From Deltaproteobacteria bacterium (GTDB taxonomy: Bacteria; Myxococcota_A; UBA9042; DTJE01), in the NCBI GenBank assembly GCA_029547805.1, contig JAKPOP010000023.1, forward strand, positions 1 to 64,000: a stretch of 64,000 nt of DNA, read 5' to 3'. A program made the translations under genes and the position numbers. Below are positions 51,999 to 60,211 of the stretch, piece by piece. Below the pieces are notes generated by a model. The model saw only the letters and a program-made list of their open reading frames with translations. It was not told the DNA's origin and searched no databases. The number at the start of each line of letters is the position of its first letter. The stretch's first letter is position 1.

Positions 51999-53331
51999 GC
52001 AACCTCGCCTTCGCGATGCGGAACCACTGGACCAGATAGCGGTCCGCCGGACAGACCCAGGCACAGGAACCGCACTCCATGCAGTCCCGAACGTGGAGCC
52101 GTTCCGCCCCATCCAGGTCCCCCGCCTCCAGATGCCACGCGATGATGGCCGGGGCCAGGCCCAGGGGGCAGATGTCCACGCAGCGGCCGCAGCGCAGACA
52201 CGGCCCAGGCCAGAGTTCCTCCTCCGACGGTGCCGGCAGGAACAGGAATCCCGAGGACCCCTTCACGACCGGCACCTCCAGGTCCACCTGGGCGACCCCC
52301 ATCATCGGCCCGCCCATCACGACCCGCCCCGGAGGCGACGTCAGGCCGCCGCAAGACGCCACCAGGTCCGCCAGGGGCGTCCCGATGCGCACCCGCAGGT
52401 TCTTCGGTTCGGCGATGCTCGGACCGGAGACCGTCACCACCCGTTCGATCAGCGGAATGCCCTGCCGGACCGCACGGCTGACCGCCGCCGCCGTGGCGAC
52501 GTTCTGGACCACGACGCCCACGTCCATCGGCAGTCCCGGCGGCGCCGGCACCACCCGTCCGGTCAGGGCCCGGATCAACTGCTTCTCGGCCCCTTGCGGA
52601 TACTTGACCCGACAGGCCTGGACCGAGACGGCCGGGTCCCCGGCGAAGGCCGCGGACAGGCGATCGATGGCATCGGGCTTGTTGTCCTCGATGCCCACCA
52701 GCACGCGGTCCACGCCCAGGATGCGCCGGAGGATCCGGATGCCGTCCACGACCAGGTCCGTCTCCTCCAGCATCACCCGGTGATCGCAGGTCAGGTAGGG
52801 CTCGCACTCGGCACCGTTGATCACCAGCGTGTCCACCGGCTTCTCCGGCGGCGGGGCCAGTTTCACGTGGGTCGGAAAGGTCGCCCCGCCCAGGCCGACG
52901 ATGCCCGCGTCGCGAACCCGATTCCGGAGGTCCTCCGGGGAGGCCCGATCGGGGTCCAGGGGGGGCATCCGGACCGGCTCCGGGGGCCAGGAGGCCCCCT
53001 CGGGGGCATCGGCGGGCGGCGCCTCTCGCGCCTCGATCACCACCGCGTCGGTGGTGAAGCCCCCGGGGTGACGATGGCGGGCGATGGCCGTGACCTCCCC
53101 GGCGATGGGGGCATGGATCGGGGCCGACACGTAGCCTCCGGCCTCAGCAACGACCTCTCCCTCGGCCACCCGCTGGCCGACCTTCACCACCGCCTTTGCC
53201 GGCGCCCCCAGGTGCTGTCGCAGCGGCAGCACCACCCGGCCGGGAAGCGGCATCGTCTCCACGGACCTTCCCGCGGTCCGATCCTTGTGCTCCTCCGGGT
53301 GAACGCCCCCTCGAAAGGTCCTCCGCGCCAT
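51973..53331 (-). CDS. rnfC: Rnf complex subunit C (NADH-binding, Fe-S)
   Basis: 452 residues. N-terminal RnfC barrel-sandwich domain (~30-110), FMN/NADH-binding complex-I-51-kDa-like domain (GLGGATFPTHVKL, NGAECEPYLTCDHR), and two 4Fe-4S motifs CLRCGRCVDICPLG and CMECGSCAWVCPAD near the C-terminus. It passes electrons between NAD(H) and the ferredoxin-side subunits. ATG at 53331 with GGAGG upstream. First gene of the operon, in the C-D-G-E-A-B order. Confidence 0.95.
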   Translation of the reverse strand: MARRTFRGGVHPEEHKDRTAGRSVETMPLPGRVVLPLRQHLGAPAKAVVKVGQRVAEGEVVAEAGGYVSAPIHAPIAGEVTAIARHRHPGGFTTDAVVIEAREAPPADAPEGASWPPEPVRMPPLDPDRASPEDLRNRVRDAGIVGLGGATFPTHVKLAPPPEKPVDTLVINGAECEPYLTCDHRVMLEETDLVVDGIRILRRILGVDRVLVGIEDNKPDAIDRLSAAFAGDPAVSVQACRVKYPQGAEKQLIRALTGRVVPAPPGLPMDVGVVVQNVATAAAVSRAVRQGIPLIERVVTVSGPSIAEPKNLRVRIGTPLADLVASCGGLTSPPGRVVMGGPMMGVAQVDLEVPVVKGSSGFLFLPAPSEEELWPGPCLRCGRCVDICPLGLAPAIIAWHLEAGDLDGAERLHVRDCMECGSCAWVCPADRYLVQWFRIAKARLHERNNQHR

Positions 53332-53559
53332 GCCAGACCTCCGCTGCGGCCACCCGAACCGGGCCGCGGGCGAAGGGTATCGCAGCAGCATGGGCCGGCC
53401 AACCCGGATCGAGGGAAAAGTCGCGTTTTGATCGCGGACTGTCGCTGGACCCGTTTGGGGGCGATTTCGACCGGACCCGGGATCCCGTCCGGACCGATCG
53501 TTCCGCCTTGCGGCCAACTCTCGGCCCGTGGCATAAGGCGCCCGGTGAGGAGGTGCCAC
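53332..53559. promoter_or_regulatory. Divergent control region between rnf and the DHOD-like gene
   Basis: 228 bases without a gene. It must hold both promoters. TTTTGATC near 53436 is the only AT-rich spot; I could not place convincing -35/-10 pairs. GTGAGGAGGTG before 53560 is a strong ribosome site. Confidence 0.4.
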
Positions 53560-54543
53560 ATGGCGAATCTGGCGACCACCTGGATGGGTCTTCCGTTGCG
53601 GTCTCCCCTGATCGTGGCCTCTTCCGGCCTGACCCGGGGTCTCGAGGACATCCGGGCCTGCGAGAAGGCGGGGGCCGGAGCGGTGGTGCTGAAGTCCGTC
53701 TTCGAGGAGCAGATCCTCGCGGAACTGCGCAGCATGGGCGTCGGCTCCATCGAGGGTCCCGAGCACCCCGAGGGGGATGACTACGTCGCGCGCTACGGTC
53801 GGCGCCATGCCATCGACGAGGCCCTGGAGACCCTGAGCCAGTGCCGTCGCGAGGTGGGGATCCCCGTCATCGCCAGCATCCACTGCGCCACTGCCGAGGG
53901 GTGGCAGGAGTTCGCGGTCCGGGCCGCCGAGGCCGGAGCCGCCGGCATCGAACTGAACGTCTTCATTCCCCCCATGTCCCCGGAACGCGACGGGGCCTCC
54001 ATCGAACAGGTCTATTTCGACGTGGCCCGGAGCGTGCGGCAGGTCGTGGGCATCCCGGTCTCGCTCAAGATCGCCCCCTACTTCTCGGGCCTGGCCCGCA
54101 CGGCGGTGCTGCTGTCCCGGGAGGTCCAGGGCCTGGTGCTGTTCAACCGGTTCGTGCATCTGGACATCGACCTCGATCGCCTGGAGGTGGTCACGACCCG
54201 GGCCTTCAGCGACCCCCGGGACCTGGAGGCGCCCCTTCGGTGGACCGCATTGCTGGCAGGACGGGTGCACTGTGACCTGGCGGTCACGACGGGCGTCCAC
54301 GATGGCGAGGGCGCGGCAAAGGCCCTGCTGGCCGGCGCCTCCGCGGTGCAGGTCTGCTCGGCCCTCTACCGCCACGGCATCGAACACCTGCGGACGATGG
54401 CCGACGGGCTTGTGGCCTTCATGGAGCGGCACCGGTTCGCCCGGGTGTCCGACTTCCGGGGCCGTCTGGCCCAGTCGCACCTCGAGTCCCCGGCAGTCTG
54501 GGAGCGAGCCCAGTTCATGAAGGTCCAGGCCGGCATCGAGTAG
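53560..54543 (+). CDS. Dihydroorotate-dehydrogenase-like flavoprotein
   Basis: 327 residues with the class 1 DHOD TIM-barrel: LRSPLIVASSGLTR, AVVLKSVFEEQI, SLKIAPYF, and a late FMN-phosphate region AAKALLAGASAVQVCSAL. At the place of the catalytic cysteine (normally NxSCPN) it reads ELNVFIPP, so the general base is missing and dihydroorotate is unlikely to be the substrate. Annotated homologues exist as DHOD-like proteins of unknown role. It is divergent from the rnf operon, so an electron-transfer role is conceivable. Its stop codon (54541-54543) touches a displaced tRNA-Gly fragment. Confidence 0.85.
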   Translation: MANLATTWMGLPLRSPLIVASSGLTRGLEDIRACEKAGAGAVVLKSVFEEQILAELRSMGVGSIEGPEHPEGDDYVARYGRRHAIDEALETLSQCRREVGIPVIASIHCATAEGWQEFAVRAAEAGAAGIELNVFIPPMSPERDGASIEQVYFDVARSVRQVVGIPVSLKIAPYFSGLARTAVLLSREVQGLVLFNRFVHLDIDLDRLEVVTTRAFSDPRDLEAPLRWTALLAGRVHCDLAVTTGVHDGEGAAKALLAGASAVQVCSALYRHGIEHLRTMADGLVAFMERHRFARVSDFRGRLAQSHLESPAVWERAQFMKVQAGIE

Positions 54544-54583
54544 CGGGAGACAGGACTCGAACCCGCGACGTCCACCTTGGCAA
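54542..54583 (-). repeat. Displaced 3' end of tRNA-Gly: att-like repeat, left end of a small island
   Basis: The 41 bases 54543-54583 repeat the 3' portion (T-arm, acceptor strand, part of the anticodon loop) of the intact tRNA-Gly at 56045-56116, in the same orientation, with three mismatches. This is the arrangement left when an element integrates at the 3' end of a tRNA gene. It has no 5' half and cannot be a tRNA. Confidence 0.7.
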
Positions 54584-54666
54584 CCGGAACTCCCCCCGAA
54601 AAGTCGGTGAGGATGGAACCCGATCCGGAGCTAGTTCCTTGCGGAAGCGACCTGCCTTCCTGAGCC

Positions 54667-54695
54667 TTGCGCCGCACGTTGTTAGTTGCTAACAT
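54667..54695 (+). promoter_or_regulatory. Promoter with overlapping palindromic operator of the toxin-antitoxin pair
   Basis: TTGCGC (54667-54672), 17-bp spacer, TAACAT (54690-54695). The palindrome GTTAG-TTG-CTAAC (54681-54693) overlaps the -10 hexamer, as expected for an antitoxin-repressed promoter. Not tested. Confidence 0.5.
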
Positions 54696-54723
54696 CACGT
54701 CCGGTGGCACCGGGGCGAAGCCC

Positions 54724-55045
54724 TTGAAGACACCGAAACTGGCCCGGCAGGAGCTGCTCATCCGGGTATCACGGGCCATCGAATCCGGCGAGTACCGGAT
54801 CCTGCCGCACGCTCGGCAGCGGTGCGACGAACGTCAGGTCTCGCCCCCGGACATCGAGACGGCGCTCCAGGCCGGGCGGTACGTGCCCTAGCCGGGATCG
54901 CTACGACGACCAGTACCGGGACTGGTCGTACTGCTTCGAGGGCGCCTCGGTCGATGGCGACCCGTTACGGGTGGTCGTCGCCTTCGAGGACTGGATGCTC
55001 GTGGTCACCGTGGTCGCGCTGGGCCAGGGTGCCAAGGAGGGATAA
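54724..55045 (+). pseudogene. DUF4258-type toxin gene interrupted by a +1 shift
   Basis: The first part, from TTG 54724, encodes RILPHARQRCDERQVSPPDI and stops at TAG 54889-54891. The frame one base later continues at once with SRDRYDDQYRDWSYCFEG and ends VVVAFEDWMLVVTVVALG before TAA 55043-55045. Joined by a one-base shift, GRYVP+SRDRYDD gives a complete DUF4258 protein of about 106 residues, the toxin-like partner of HTH antitoxins. Either the gene is dead, the sequence has a one-base error, or the site GTG-CCC-TAG-C promotes +1 slippage. The start is preferred over upstream ones because the promoter and operator lie before it. Confidence 0.6.
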
Positions 55046-55048
55046 GCC

Positions 55049-55483
55049 ATGGCCGACATCCTTACCATGGAACTGGGCTTCCCCATCCTGCTCGTGAACC
55101 CCCCGATGATCGAGGTCAGGGGCGAGCGCGTGCCCGACATCAACCTGAGGGCGCTCCAGGAGGCCGCCTTCCGCTTGCTGGTCGTCAAGCCCGGCCGCCT
55201 GACCGGGGCCGAGGTGCGCTTCATCCGCAAGCACCTGCGGATGCGACAGGCCGACCTCGCGCGTGTCCTGAACATGGCGAACCATTCGGTCGTGTCGCAG
55301 TGGGAAGGCCGCGAAGACGACCCAGCGGGGATGGATTACAACACGGAGGTGCTGCTCCGGATCTGGATGGCCGCGAAGGTCGGACAGGCGGATCGCCTCC
55401 TCGAACTGCTGGAGCAGTTGAAGAACCTGTCCCCCGAGGCATCTCGGGAGCCCTTGCACGTCTCGCTGGAGGACGCGGCCTGA
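55049..55483 (+). CDS. HTH antitoxin of MqsA/YgiT type without zinc finger
   Basis: 144 residues. C-terminal helix-turn-helix EVRFIRKHLRMRQADLARVL followed by VSQWEGREDD and LLRIWMA, the usual antitoxin pattern. The N-terminus has the beta segment FPILLVNPPMIEVRGERVPD but lacks the CxxC zinc finger of classical MqsA. ATG 3 bases after the toxin frame. It would bind the palindrome upstream and repress both genes. Intact reading frame although its partner is interrupted. Confidence 0.75.
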   Translation: MADILTMELGFPILLVNPPMIEVRGERVPDINLRALQEAAFRLLVVKPGRLTGAEVRFIRKHLRMRQADLARVLNMANHSVVSQWEGREDDPAGMDYNTEVLLRIWMAAKVGQADRLLELLEQLKNLSPEASREPLHVSLEDAA

Positions 55484-55724
55484 CGATGACCTTCACGGCG
55501 AAACGGAGCCTGCACCTCGCATTCATGTCCTCGTTCACGTAACCGCATGGCCGCGCCTCGGCCAGGGCCGGAATCCAGCCCTGTTTCATGGCCACGCGGC
55601 TGTCCGTCCAACAAGTGATCCCGACGTTCGAACGAAAGGGTCTGATCCCGCGGGAACCCGGCGTGGCACGGTCGATCCGGGTCCACAACTCGTCGGGAAG
55701 GAGGGGCTTTGCCATGCCCCTCAT
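55484..55724 (-). pseudogene. IS5-family transposase remnant
   Basis: From ATG 55724 (GGGAGG upstream) the minus strand reads MRGMAKPLLPDELWTRI, the opening of IS5-type transposases, then after a deletion GITCWTDSRVAMKQGW, which parallels the GMTCWRRLRDW block of that family. The DDE core is absent and the frame then runs into the antitoxin gene with no further similarity. No terminal inverted repeats seen. A decayed fragment, roughly 60 codons recognisable. Confidence 0.5.
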
Positions 55725-56009
55725 GTCGCCTCCCTTGGCCACGAACGCCAGACTCACGACATGGTTTGATTGGACGCTCCTGGTGGGGGGATGAACGCTC
55801 GGGGTGACCAATCACAGGGACTCGCACTGGCGCCAGGGTGCGTGCCCCGCGCCAGCACGTGGGCGTCACGAAAGATGGGCGGTCCTCGCCAAGAGGCCCT
55901 GCGGCCCCCAACCCCGGATTCCAACCCGCCCGAACCCCATTGCTTCGACCCGCCCTGCGACTCGGGCGAGTGCTGCGACCGACACGGGAAAATCGATGCT
56001 GTCAGACAC
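55725..56009. other. Gene-free part of the island
   Basis: 285 bases between the transposase remnant and the tRNA terminator. Open frames are short and without family resemblance. No integrase, repeat array or promoter recognised. Confidence 0.4.
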
Positions 56010-56038
56010 GAAAAAGCCCCGGGGTCACCGGGGCTTCA
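56010..56038 (-). terminator. Rho-independent terminator of tRNA-Gly
   Basis: On the minus strand GAAGCCCCGG-TGAC-CCCGGGGCTTTTT: a strong GC stem followed by five T, starting 7 bases after the tRNA 3' end. Textbook intrinsic terminator. Confidence 0.85.
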
Positions 56039-56043
56039 TCGCG

Positions 56044-56116
<73 letters not shown>

Positions 56117-56141
56117 CTGGTTTTCAACAGAGCCGAGGCGG

Positions 56142-56169
56142 ATTCTAGCCAGCAGCGCCCCCCTGTCAA
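56142..56169 (-). promoter_or_regulatory. Sigma-70 promoter of tRNA-Gly
   Basis: On the minus strand TTGACA (56164-56169), 16-bp spacer, TAGAAT (56142-56147). Transcription would start near 56135, about 19 bases before the tRNA. The closest match to the consensus in this window. Confidence 0.8.
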
Positions 56170-56226
56170 GGAAAAAGTGGAGTCGCGCCTTGCGGCCGGC
56201 GCCGATTTCCGGTAAGGTCCCGCCCG

Positions 56227-57660
56227 ATGATGGATCCGGAAGCACCAGGATCACCCGTCACCACCTTCGAGGCCCTGGGCCTGGATCCCCTGGTGCTCCA
56301 GGGGGTCCGGGATGCGGGGTACCAGAACCCCCTCCCGGTCCAGACCGAGTCCTTCGCCCCCGCCCGGGAGGGACGGCACGTCGTCGTGCAGTCCCGCACC
56401 GGCAGCGGCAAGACGGCGGCCTTCGTGCTGCCGCTCCTGCACCGGATCGACTTCTCCTCCCGGAAGCCCCAGGTGCTGGTCCTGGCCCCGACGCGGGAAC
56501 TGGCCCTCCAGGTCCACGAGGAGTTCCAGCGCCTGGGCCGATACTGCGGACTGCTGTCGGTCTGCATCTACGGCGGCACCCGCTACCAGGAACAACTGGA
56601 TGCCCTGGCGTCCGGCGTACAGGTCGTCGTGGGCACCCCCGGCCGGGTGCTGGACCACCAGCGCCGAGGCACGTTCCGCACGGCGGACATTCGGGCCCTG
56701 GTTCTGGACGAGGCCGACGAGATGCTGTCGGCGGGCTTCTACGAGGACATCCGGAAGGTGCTGGCAGCCCTCCCGGGACTCCGGCAGGTGCTGCTGTTCA
56801 GCGCCACGCTGCCGGAGCACCTGATGCAGTTGATCGGGCGTTTCATGCCCAACGCGGTGCGGCTGGACCTCTCCCAGGACCGGGTGGACGTGGACCGGAT
56901 CGAGAACGTCGGCTACCCGGTGGACCCGACCGGGAGCAAGTTGCGGACCCTGCTGGCGGTGCTGGAGGCCGAGGACCCCCGGGCCGCGATCGTCTTCTGC
57001 AACACCCGGGCCGAGACGGAGCGGGTGACGGCCTACCTGCGTCGCCGGGGCTTCGATGCGGCCCTGCTGAACAGCGACCTGAGCCAGACCGACCGGGAGC
57101 GGGTGATGGCCCGCATGAGGTCGGGACGGCAGCGCCTGCTCGTGGCCACCGACATCGCGGCCCGGGGCATCGACATCTCGTTCCTGCCCTGCGTGATCCA
57201 CTTCGACCTGCCCCAGGACGTCCAGCAGTACATCCACCGGACCGGCAGGACGGGGCGGGTGGACCGCATGGGGCGGGCCATCTCGCTGCTGACCATCACC
57301 GACACCCAGTCCCTGCGCCGACTGGAGTGGACCTACGGGATTCGCCTGAAGATGCTCGAGACCCCCAGCCGGGAGGAGACGCTGAAGATGCTGGCCGAAC
57401 GCCGTGTCCGGGAACTGAAGGAGATGATCGAGGCCGGCCGGGTCATCCCGGAGGAGTTCCTGGCCATCGCCCGGGAGATCCTGGAGGACCCCGATGCGCC
57501 GCGGCTGGTCGCCTCCCTGGTCGATGCCTGGCTCACGCAGGCCTCCGAGGAACCCCGCCGGCCAGAACCCTCGGAGGCTCCCCGACGCGATCCTCCTCCG
57601 AGTTCCCGACCCGCCGGCGGCAACGGCCCGCGAGAGGGGGGACGGCGTCGCCGCCGCTGA
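56227..57660 (+). CDS. DEAD-box ATP-dependent RNA helicase
   Basis: 477 residues. All motifs are present: Q-motif region FEALGLDPLVLQGV, Walker A SRTGSGKTAAF, PTRELALQ, GTPGRVLDH, DEADEML, FSATLP, VFCNTRAETERV, ATDIAARGID, HRTGRTGR. The C-terminus is a basic, disordered Arg/Pro tail (ESSEAPRRDPPPS region ending GGRRRRR) as in CsdA/RhlE-like enzymes, useful for RNA binding. Remodels rRNA or mRNA structure using ATP. First gene to the right of the tRNA-Gly promoter, divergent from it. Confidence 0.94.
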   Translation: MMDPEAPGSPVTTFEALGLDPLVLQGVRDAGYQNPLPVQTESFAPAREGRHVVVQSRTGSGKTAAFVLPLLHRIDFSSRKPQVLVLAPTRELALQVHEEFQRLGRYCGLLSVCIYGGTRYQEQLDALASGVQVVVGTPGRVLDHQRRGTFRTADIRALVLDEADEMLSAGFYEDIRKVLAALPGLRQVLLFSATLPEHLMQLIGRFMPNAVRLDLSQDRVDVDRIENVGYPVDPTGSKLRTLLAVLEAEDPRAAIVFCNTRAETERVTAYLRRRGFDAALLNSDLSQTDRERVMARMRSGRQRLLVATDIAARGIDISFLPCVIHFDLPQDVQQYIHRTGRTGRVDRMGRAISLLTITDTQSLRRLEWTYGIRLKMLETPSREETLKMLAERRVRELKEMIEAGRVIPEEFLAIAREILEDPDAPRLVASLVDAWLTQASEEPRRPEPSEAPRRDPPPSSRPAGGNGPREGGRRRRR

Positions 57661-57759
57661 TCGGGAAGCGTCCTCGCTCCGTCTCCTTCCACATAGCCCC
57701 CGATGGCGCTTTTCAGGAGCCGGCGACCGGAATAGACTCCGGGGCTCGGGAGGGCTCCC

Positions 57760-59304
57760 ATGCGACTCCTCGATGCCCGCACCACCCGGGAACTGGACCG
57801 CGAGGCGATCCAGGACCGGGGCATTCCCGGGCCGGTCCTCATGGAGCGGGCAGGAACCGCCGTGGCCCAGGCCGTCCGGGAGGTGGCCCGGCCGGGACGA
57901 CCGGTGCTGATCCTCTGCGGCCCGGGCAACAATGGGGGGGACGGGCTCGTGGCGGCACGAATGCTGGCCACCTGGGGCATCCCGGTCCGAGTGGCCCTGC
58001 TGGCCCGCAAGGACGACCTCCGGGGCGATGCGCGGCTCCAGGTGCCCCCCCTGGAGGGGCTGCCGGTGGACCTCGAGGAGTGCCCGGACGGCATCCCCGA
58101 GTCCTTCTGGGACCACGAGGCGGGAGCAGTGGTCGATGCCCTCTTTGGCACCGGCCTGACCCGTCCGCTGGAGGGTCCCTTCCGGGACGCGGTGGAACGG
58201 GCGTCGGCCCTCCCCTGCCCCAGGATCGCCGTGGACATCCCCTCGGGCGTGGACTCGGACCACGGTCGCGTCCCGGGCCCGGCCTTCCAGGCGGACCTGA
58301 CCATCACCTTCGAGACGCTCAAGGTGGGGCACTTCGCCTGGCCCGGCCGCGCCCGCTGCGGAACCGTGCGCATCGTCCCCATCGGCCTCCCCGAGGACCT
58401 GGTCGCCCGGGCCCCCGGAGTGCTGCTGGTCTGCGCGGCGGATGCAAGCCGGGCCTTTCCCCCCCGGGACCCGGGGGCCTTCAAGAATCAATACGGCCAC
58501 CTGCTCGTCGTGGGGGGCCTGCGGGGAAAGGTGGGCGCGGTCCTGCTGGCGGGGCAGGCAGCGCTCCGGGCCGGGGCGGGTCTGGCGACCCTCGCGGTGG
58601 AGACCCGGGCCGCCGACGTCCTGGAGGGCCGGGTCCCGGACCTCATGGTCGAGGTGGCCTGGAAGGAGGCCGGGGACTGGATCGAACCGGCGATGCCCGA
58701 CCTCCAGGGCTTCGTCCAGCGCTACTCTGCGGCGGTCGTGGGCCCGGGCCTGGGTACCCGTCCGGGAACGGCCTCCCTGCTCCGGGACCTCCTGGCCACA
58801 CGCCTTCCACTGGTCCTGGATGCCGATGCCCTCAACGTGCTGGCGACGGACCCGGACCTGCGCCCGGCCATGCATTGCGTTGCGACCCCCCATCCGGGTG
58901 AGGCAGGCCGCCTGCTGGGCCTCCCGACCGCCGCAGTGCAGGAGGACCGCATGTCCGCGGCCGACGCCCTGACCCGCCGCCTGGAATGCGTGGTCGTGCT
59001 CAAGGGGGCCTCGACGGTCGTCGCCTCCCGCGACGGACGCCGGGCCATCGTCCCCACGGGGGGCCCGGGCCTCGCGGTGGCCGGTACCGGGGATGTCCTC
59101 TCGGGGGTCCTGGGAGCCTTGCTGGCCCGGGGAATGGACCCCTTCGACGCGGCCTGCGCCGGGGCGTGGATCCATGGCCGCGCGGGGGACCTGGCCACGG
59201 AGATGCGGACCGAGTGGGGGGTCCTGGCATCGGACGTCCTCGATCGCATCCCCGCCGCCATCGCCGCCGCCCGCGCCGAATCCCCGAGGGAGAAAGCGCC
59301 ATGA
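57760..59304 (+). CDS. nnr: Bifunctional NAD(P)HX epimerase/dehydratase
   Basis: 514 residues. N-terminal YjeF/epimerase domain (~1-215) with GPGNNGGDGLVAARML and VDALFGTGLTRPL, and IPSGVDSDHG. C-terminal ribokinase-like dehydratase domain (~225-510) with VVGPGLGTRPG, ATPHPGEAGRL and PGLAVAGTGDVLSGVLGA. It repairs hydrated NADH and NADPH using ATP or ADP. The stop overlaps the next start by 4 bases (ATGA). Confidence 0.95.
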   Translation: MRLLDARTTRELDREAIQDRGIPGPVLMERAGTAVAQAVREVARPGRPVLILCGPGNNGGDGLVAARMLATWGIPVRVALLARKDDLRGDARLQVPPLEGLPVDLEECPDGIPESFWDHEAGAVVDALFGTGLTRPLEGPFRDAVERASALPCPRIAVDIPSGVDSDHGRVPGPAFQADLTITFETLKVGHFAWPGRARCGTVRIVPIGLPEDLVARAPGVLLVCAADASRAFPPRDPGAFKNQYGHLLVVGGLRGKVGAVLLAGQAALRAGAGLATLAVETRAADVLEGRVPDLMVEVAWKEAGDWIEPAMPDLQGFVQRYSAAVVGPGLGTRPGTASLLRDLLATRLPLVLDADALNVLATDPDLRPAMHCVATPHPGEAGRLLGLPTAAVQEDRMSAADALTRRLECVVVLKGASTVVASRDGRRAIVPTGGPGLAVAGTGDVLSGVLGALLARGMDPFDAACAGAWIHGRAGDLATEMRTEWGVLASDVLDRIPAAIAAARAESPREKAP

Positions 59305-60194
59305 CCCGCCCTCGGGCCCTGCTGGTGACGATGCGCCCGGCCCAGTGGGTCAAGAACGTCTTCGTGATGGCCCCGGCCGTCTTCGCCCGGGCCCACAGCC
59401 TGGGACACCCGGAGGTCTTCGCCCGGGCCTTGCTGGCCACGGCGGTCTTCATCCTGCTGTCGGGAGCCGTCTACGTGATGAACGACGTCCTGGACGTCGA
59501 AAAGGACCGCCTCCACCCCGTGAAGCGCCTGCGGCCCATCGCCTCCGGAGCCTTGCCGGTGGACCGGGCCGTCGCCGGCGGACTGCTCTGCCTGGCGGCC
59601 TCCTGGGCCCTCGGATACCTCCTGGGCCCGGGCTTTCTTCTGACCTCCCTGGCCTACCTGGTCCTCAACGTCGCCTACAGCATGTCCTGGAAGCACATCG
59701 CCTACCTGGACGTCCTGTCCATCGCCCTGGGCTTCCTGCTCCGGGTCCTGGCCGGGTCCTTCGCCATCGGCCTGGCCCTGGACGAGGTCTCGGTCTTCCT
59801 GTTGCTGTGCACGTTCCTGGTGGCCCTCTACCTGGCCCTGGGCAAGCGTCGCCACGAACTCGCCTCCATGGGAAACGGCGTGGACCAGTCCGCCCGGCCG
59901 GCCCTCCGCCAGTACCGGCTCCATCATCTGGACCTGGCCCTCCGGGTCCTTGCGGGGGTCACCCTGGCGGTCTATGCCGTGTACACCGTGGCGCCCCAGA
60001 CCCGGCAGTACTTCGGTCATGCCCGGCTGGCCTGGACCATCCCCTTCGTGGCCGTCGGGCTCCTGCGCTTCCTGGTGCTGCTGAAGCGGTCCGGCGAGTC
60101 CCGGAGTCCCACGGACGTGATGATCCGGGACCCCTGGTTCCTGGCAAACGGGATCGCCTATGGCGTCACCGCTGCACTGGTCATCTACCTGTGA
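59301..60194 (+). CDS. UbiA-family prenyltransferase, DPPR-synthase-like
   Basis: 297 residues, about eight membrane helices. First Asp motif NDVLDVEKDRLHPVKRLRPI (residues 61-80) has the NDxxDxxxD prenyl-diphosphate site. The opening MRPAQWVKNVFVMAPAVF matches decaprenyl-phosphate phosphoribosyltransferase-like members rather than UbiA proper. Those make decaprenyl-phosphoryl-ribose precursors for envelope polysaccharides. A second Asp motif is in AYLDVLSIALGF. Substrate pairing is inference. Confidence 0.83.
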   Translation: MTRPRALLVTMRPAQWVKNVFVMAPAVFARAHSLGHPEVFARALLATAVFILLSGAVYVMNDVLDVEKDRLHPVKRLRPIASGALPVDRAVAGGLLCLAASWALGYLLGPGFLLTSLAYLVLNVAYSMSWKHIAYLDVLSIALGFLLRVLAGSFAIGLALDEVSVFLLLCTFLVALYLALGKRRHELASMGNGVDQSARPALRQYRLHHLDLALRVLAGVTLAVYAVYTVAPQTRQYFGHARLAWTIPFVAVGLLRFLVLLKRSGESRSPTDVMIRDPWFLANGIAYGVTAALVIYL

Positions 60195-60211
60195 AGGAGG
60201 CATCGGGAACC

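Noticed and set aside
54542-54583. Functional second tRNA-Gly
   Set aside because: Only the 3' half is present; acceptor 5' strand, D-arm and most of the anticodon stem are missing.
54889-54891. Read-through or pyrrolysine at the TAG of the toxin gene
   Set aside because: Staying in the same frame gives no DUF4258 continuation. Similarity resumes only one base later, so a frameshift or base error fits better.
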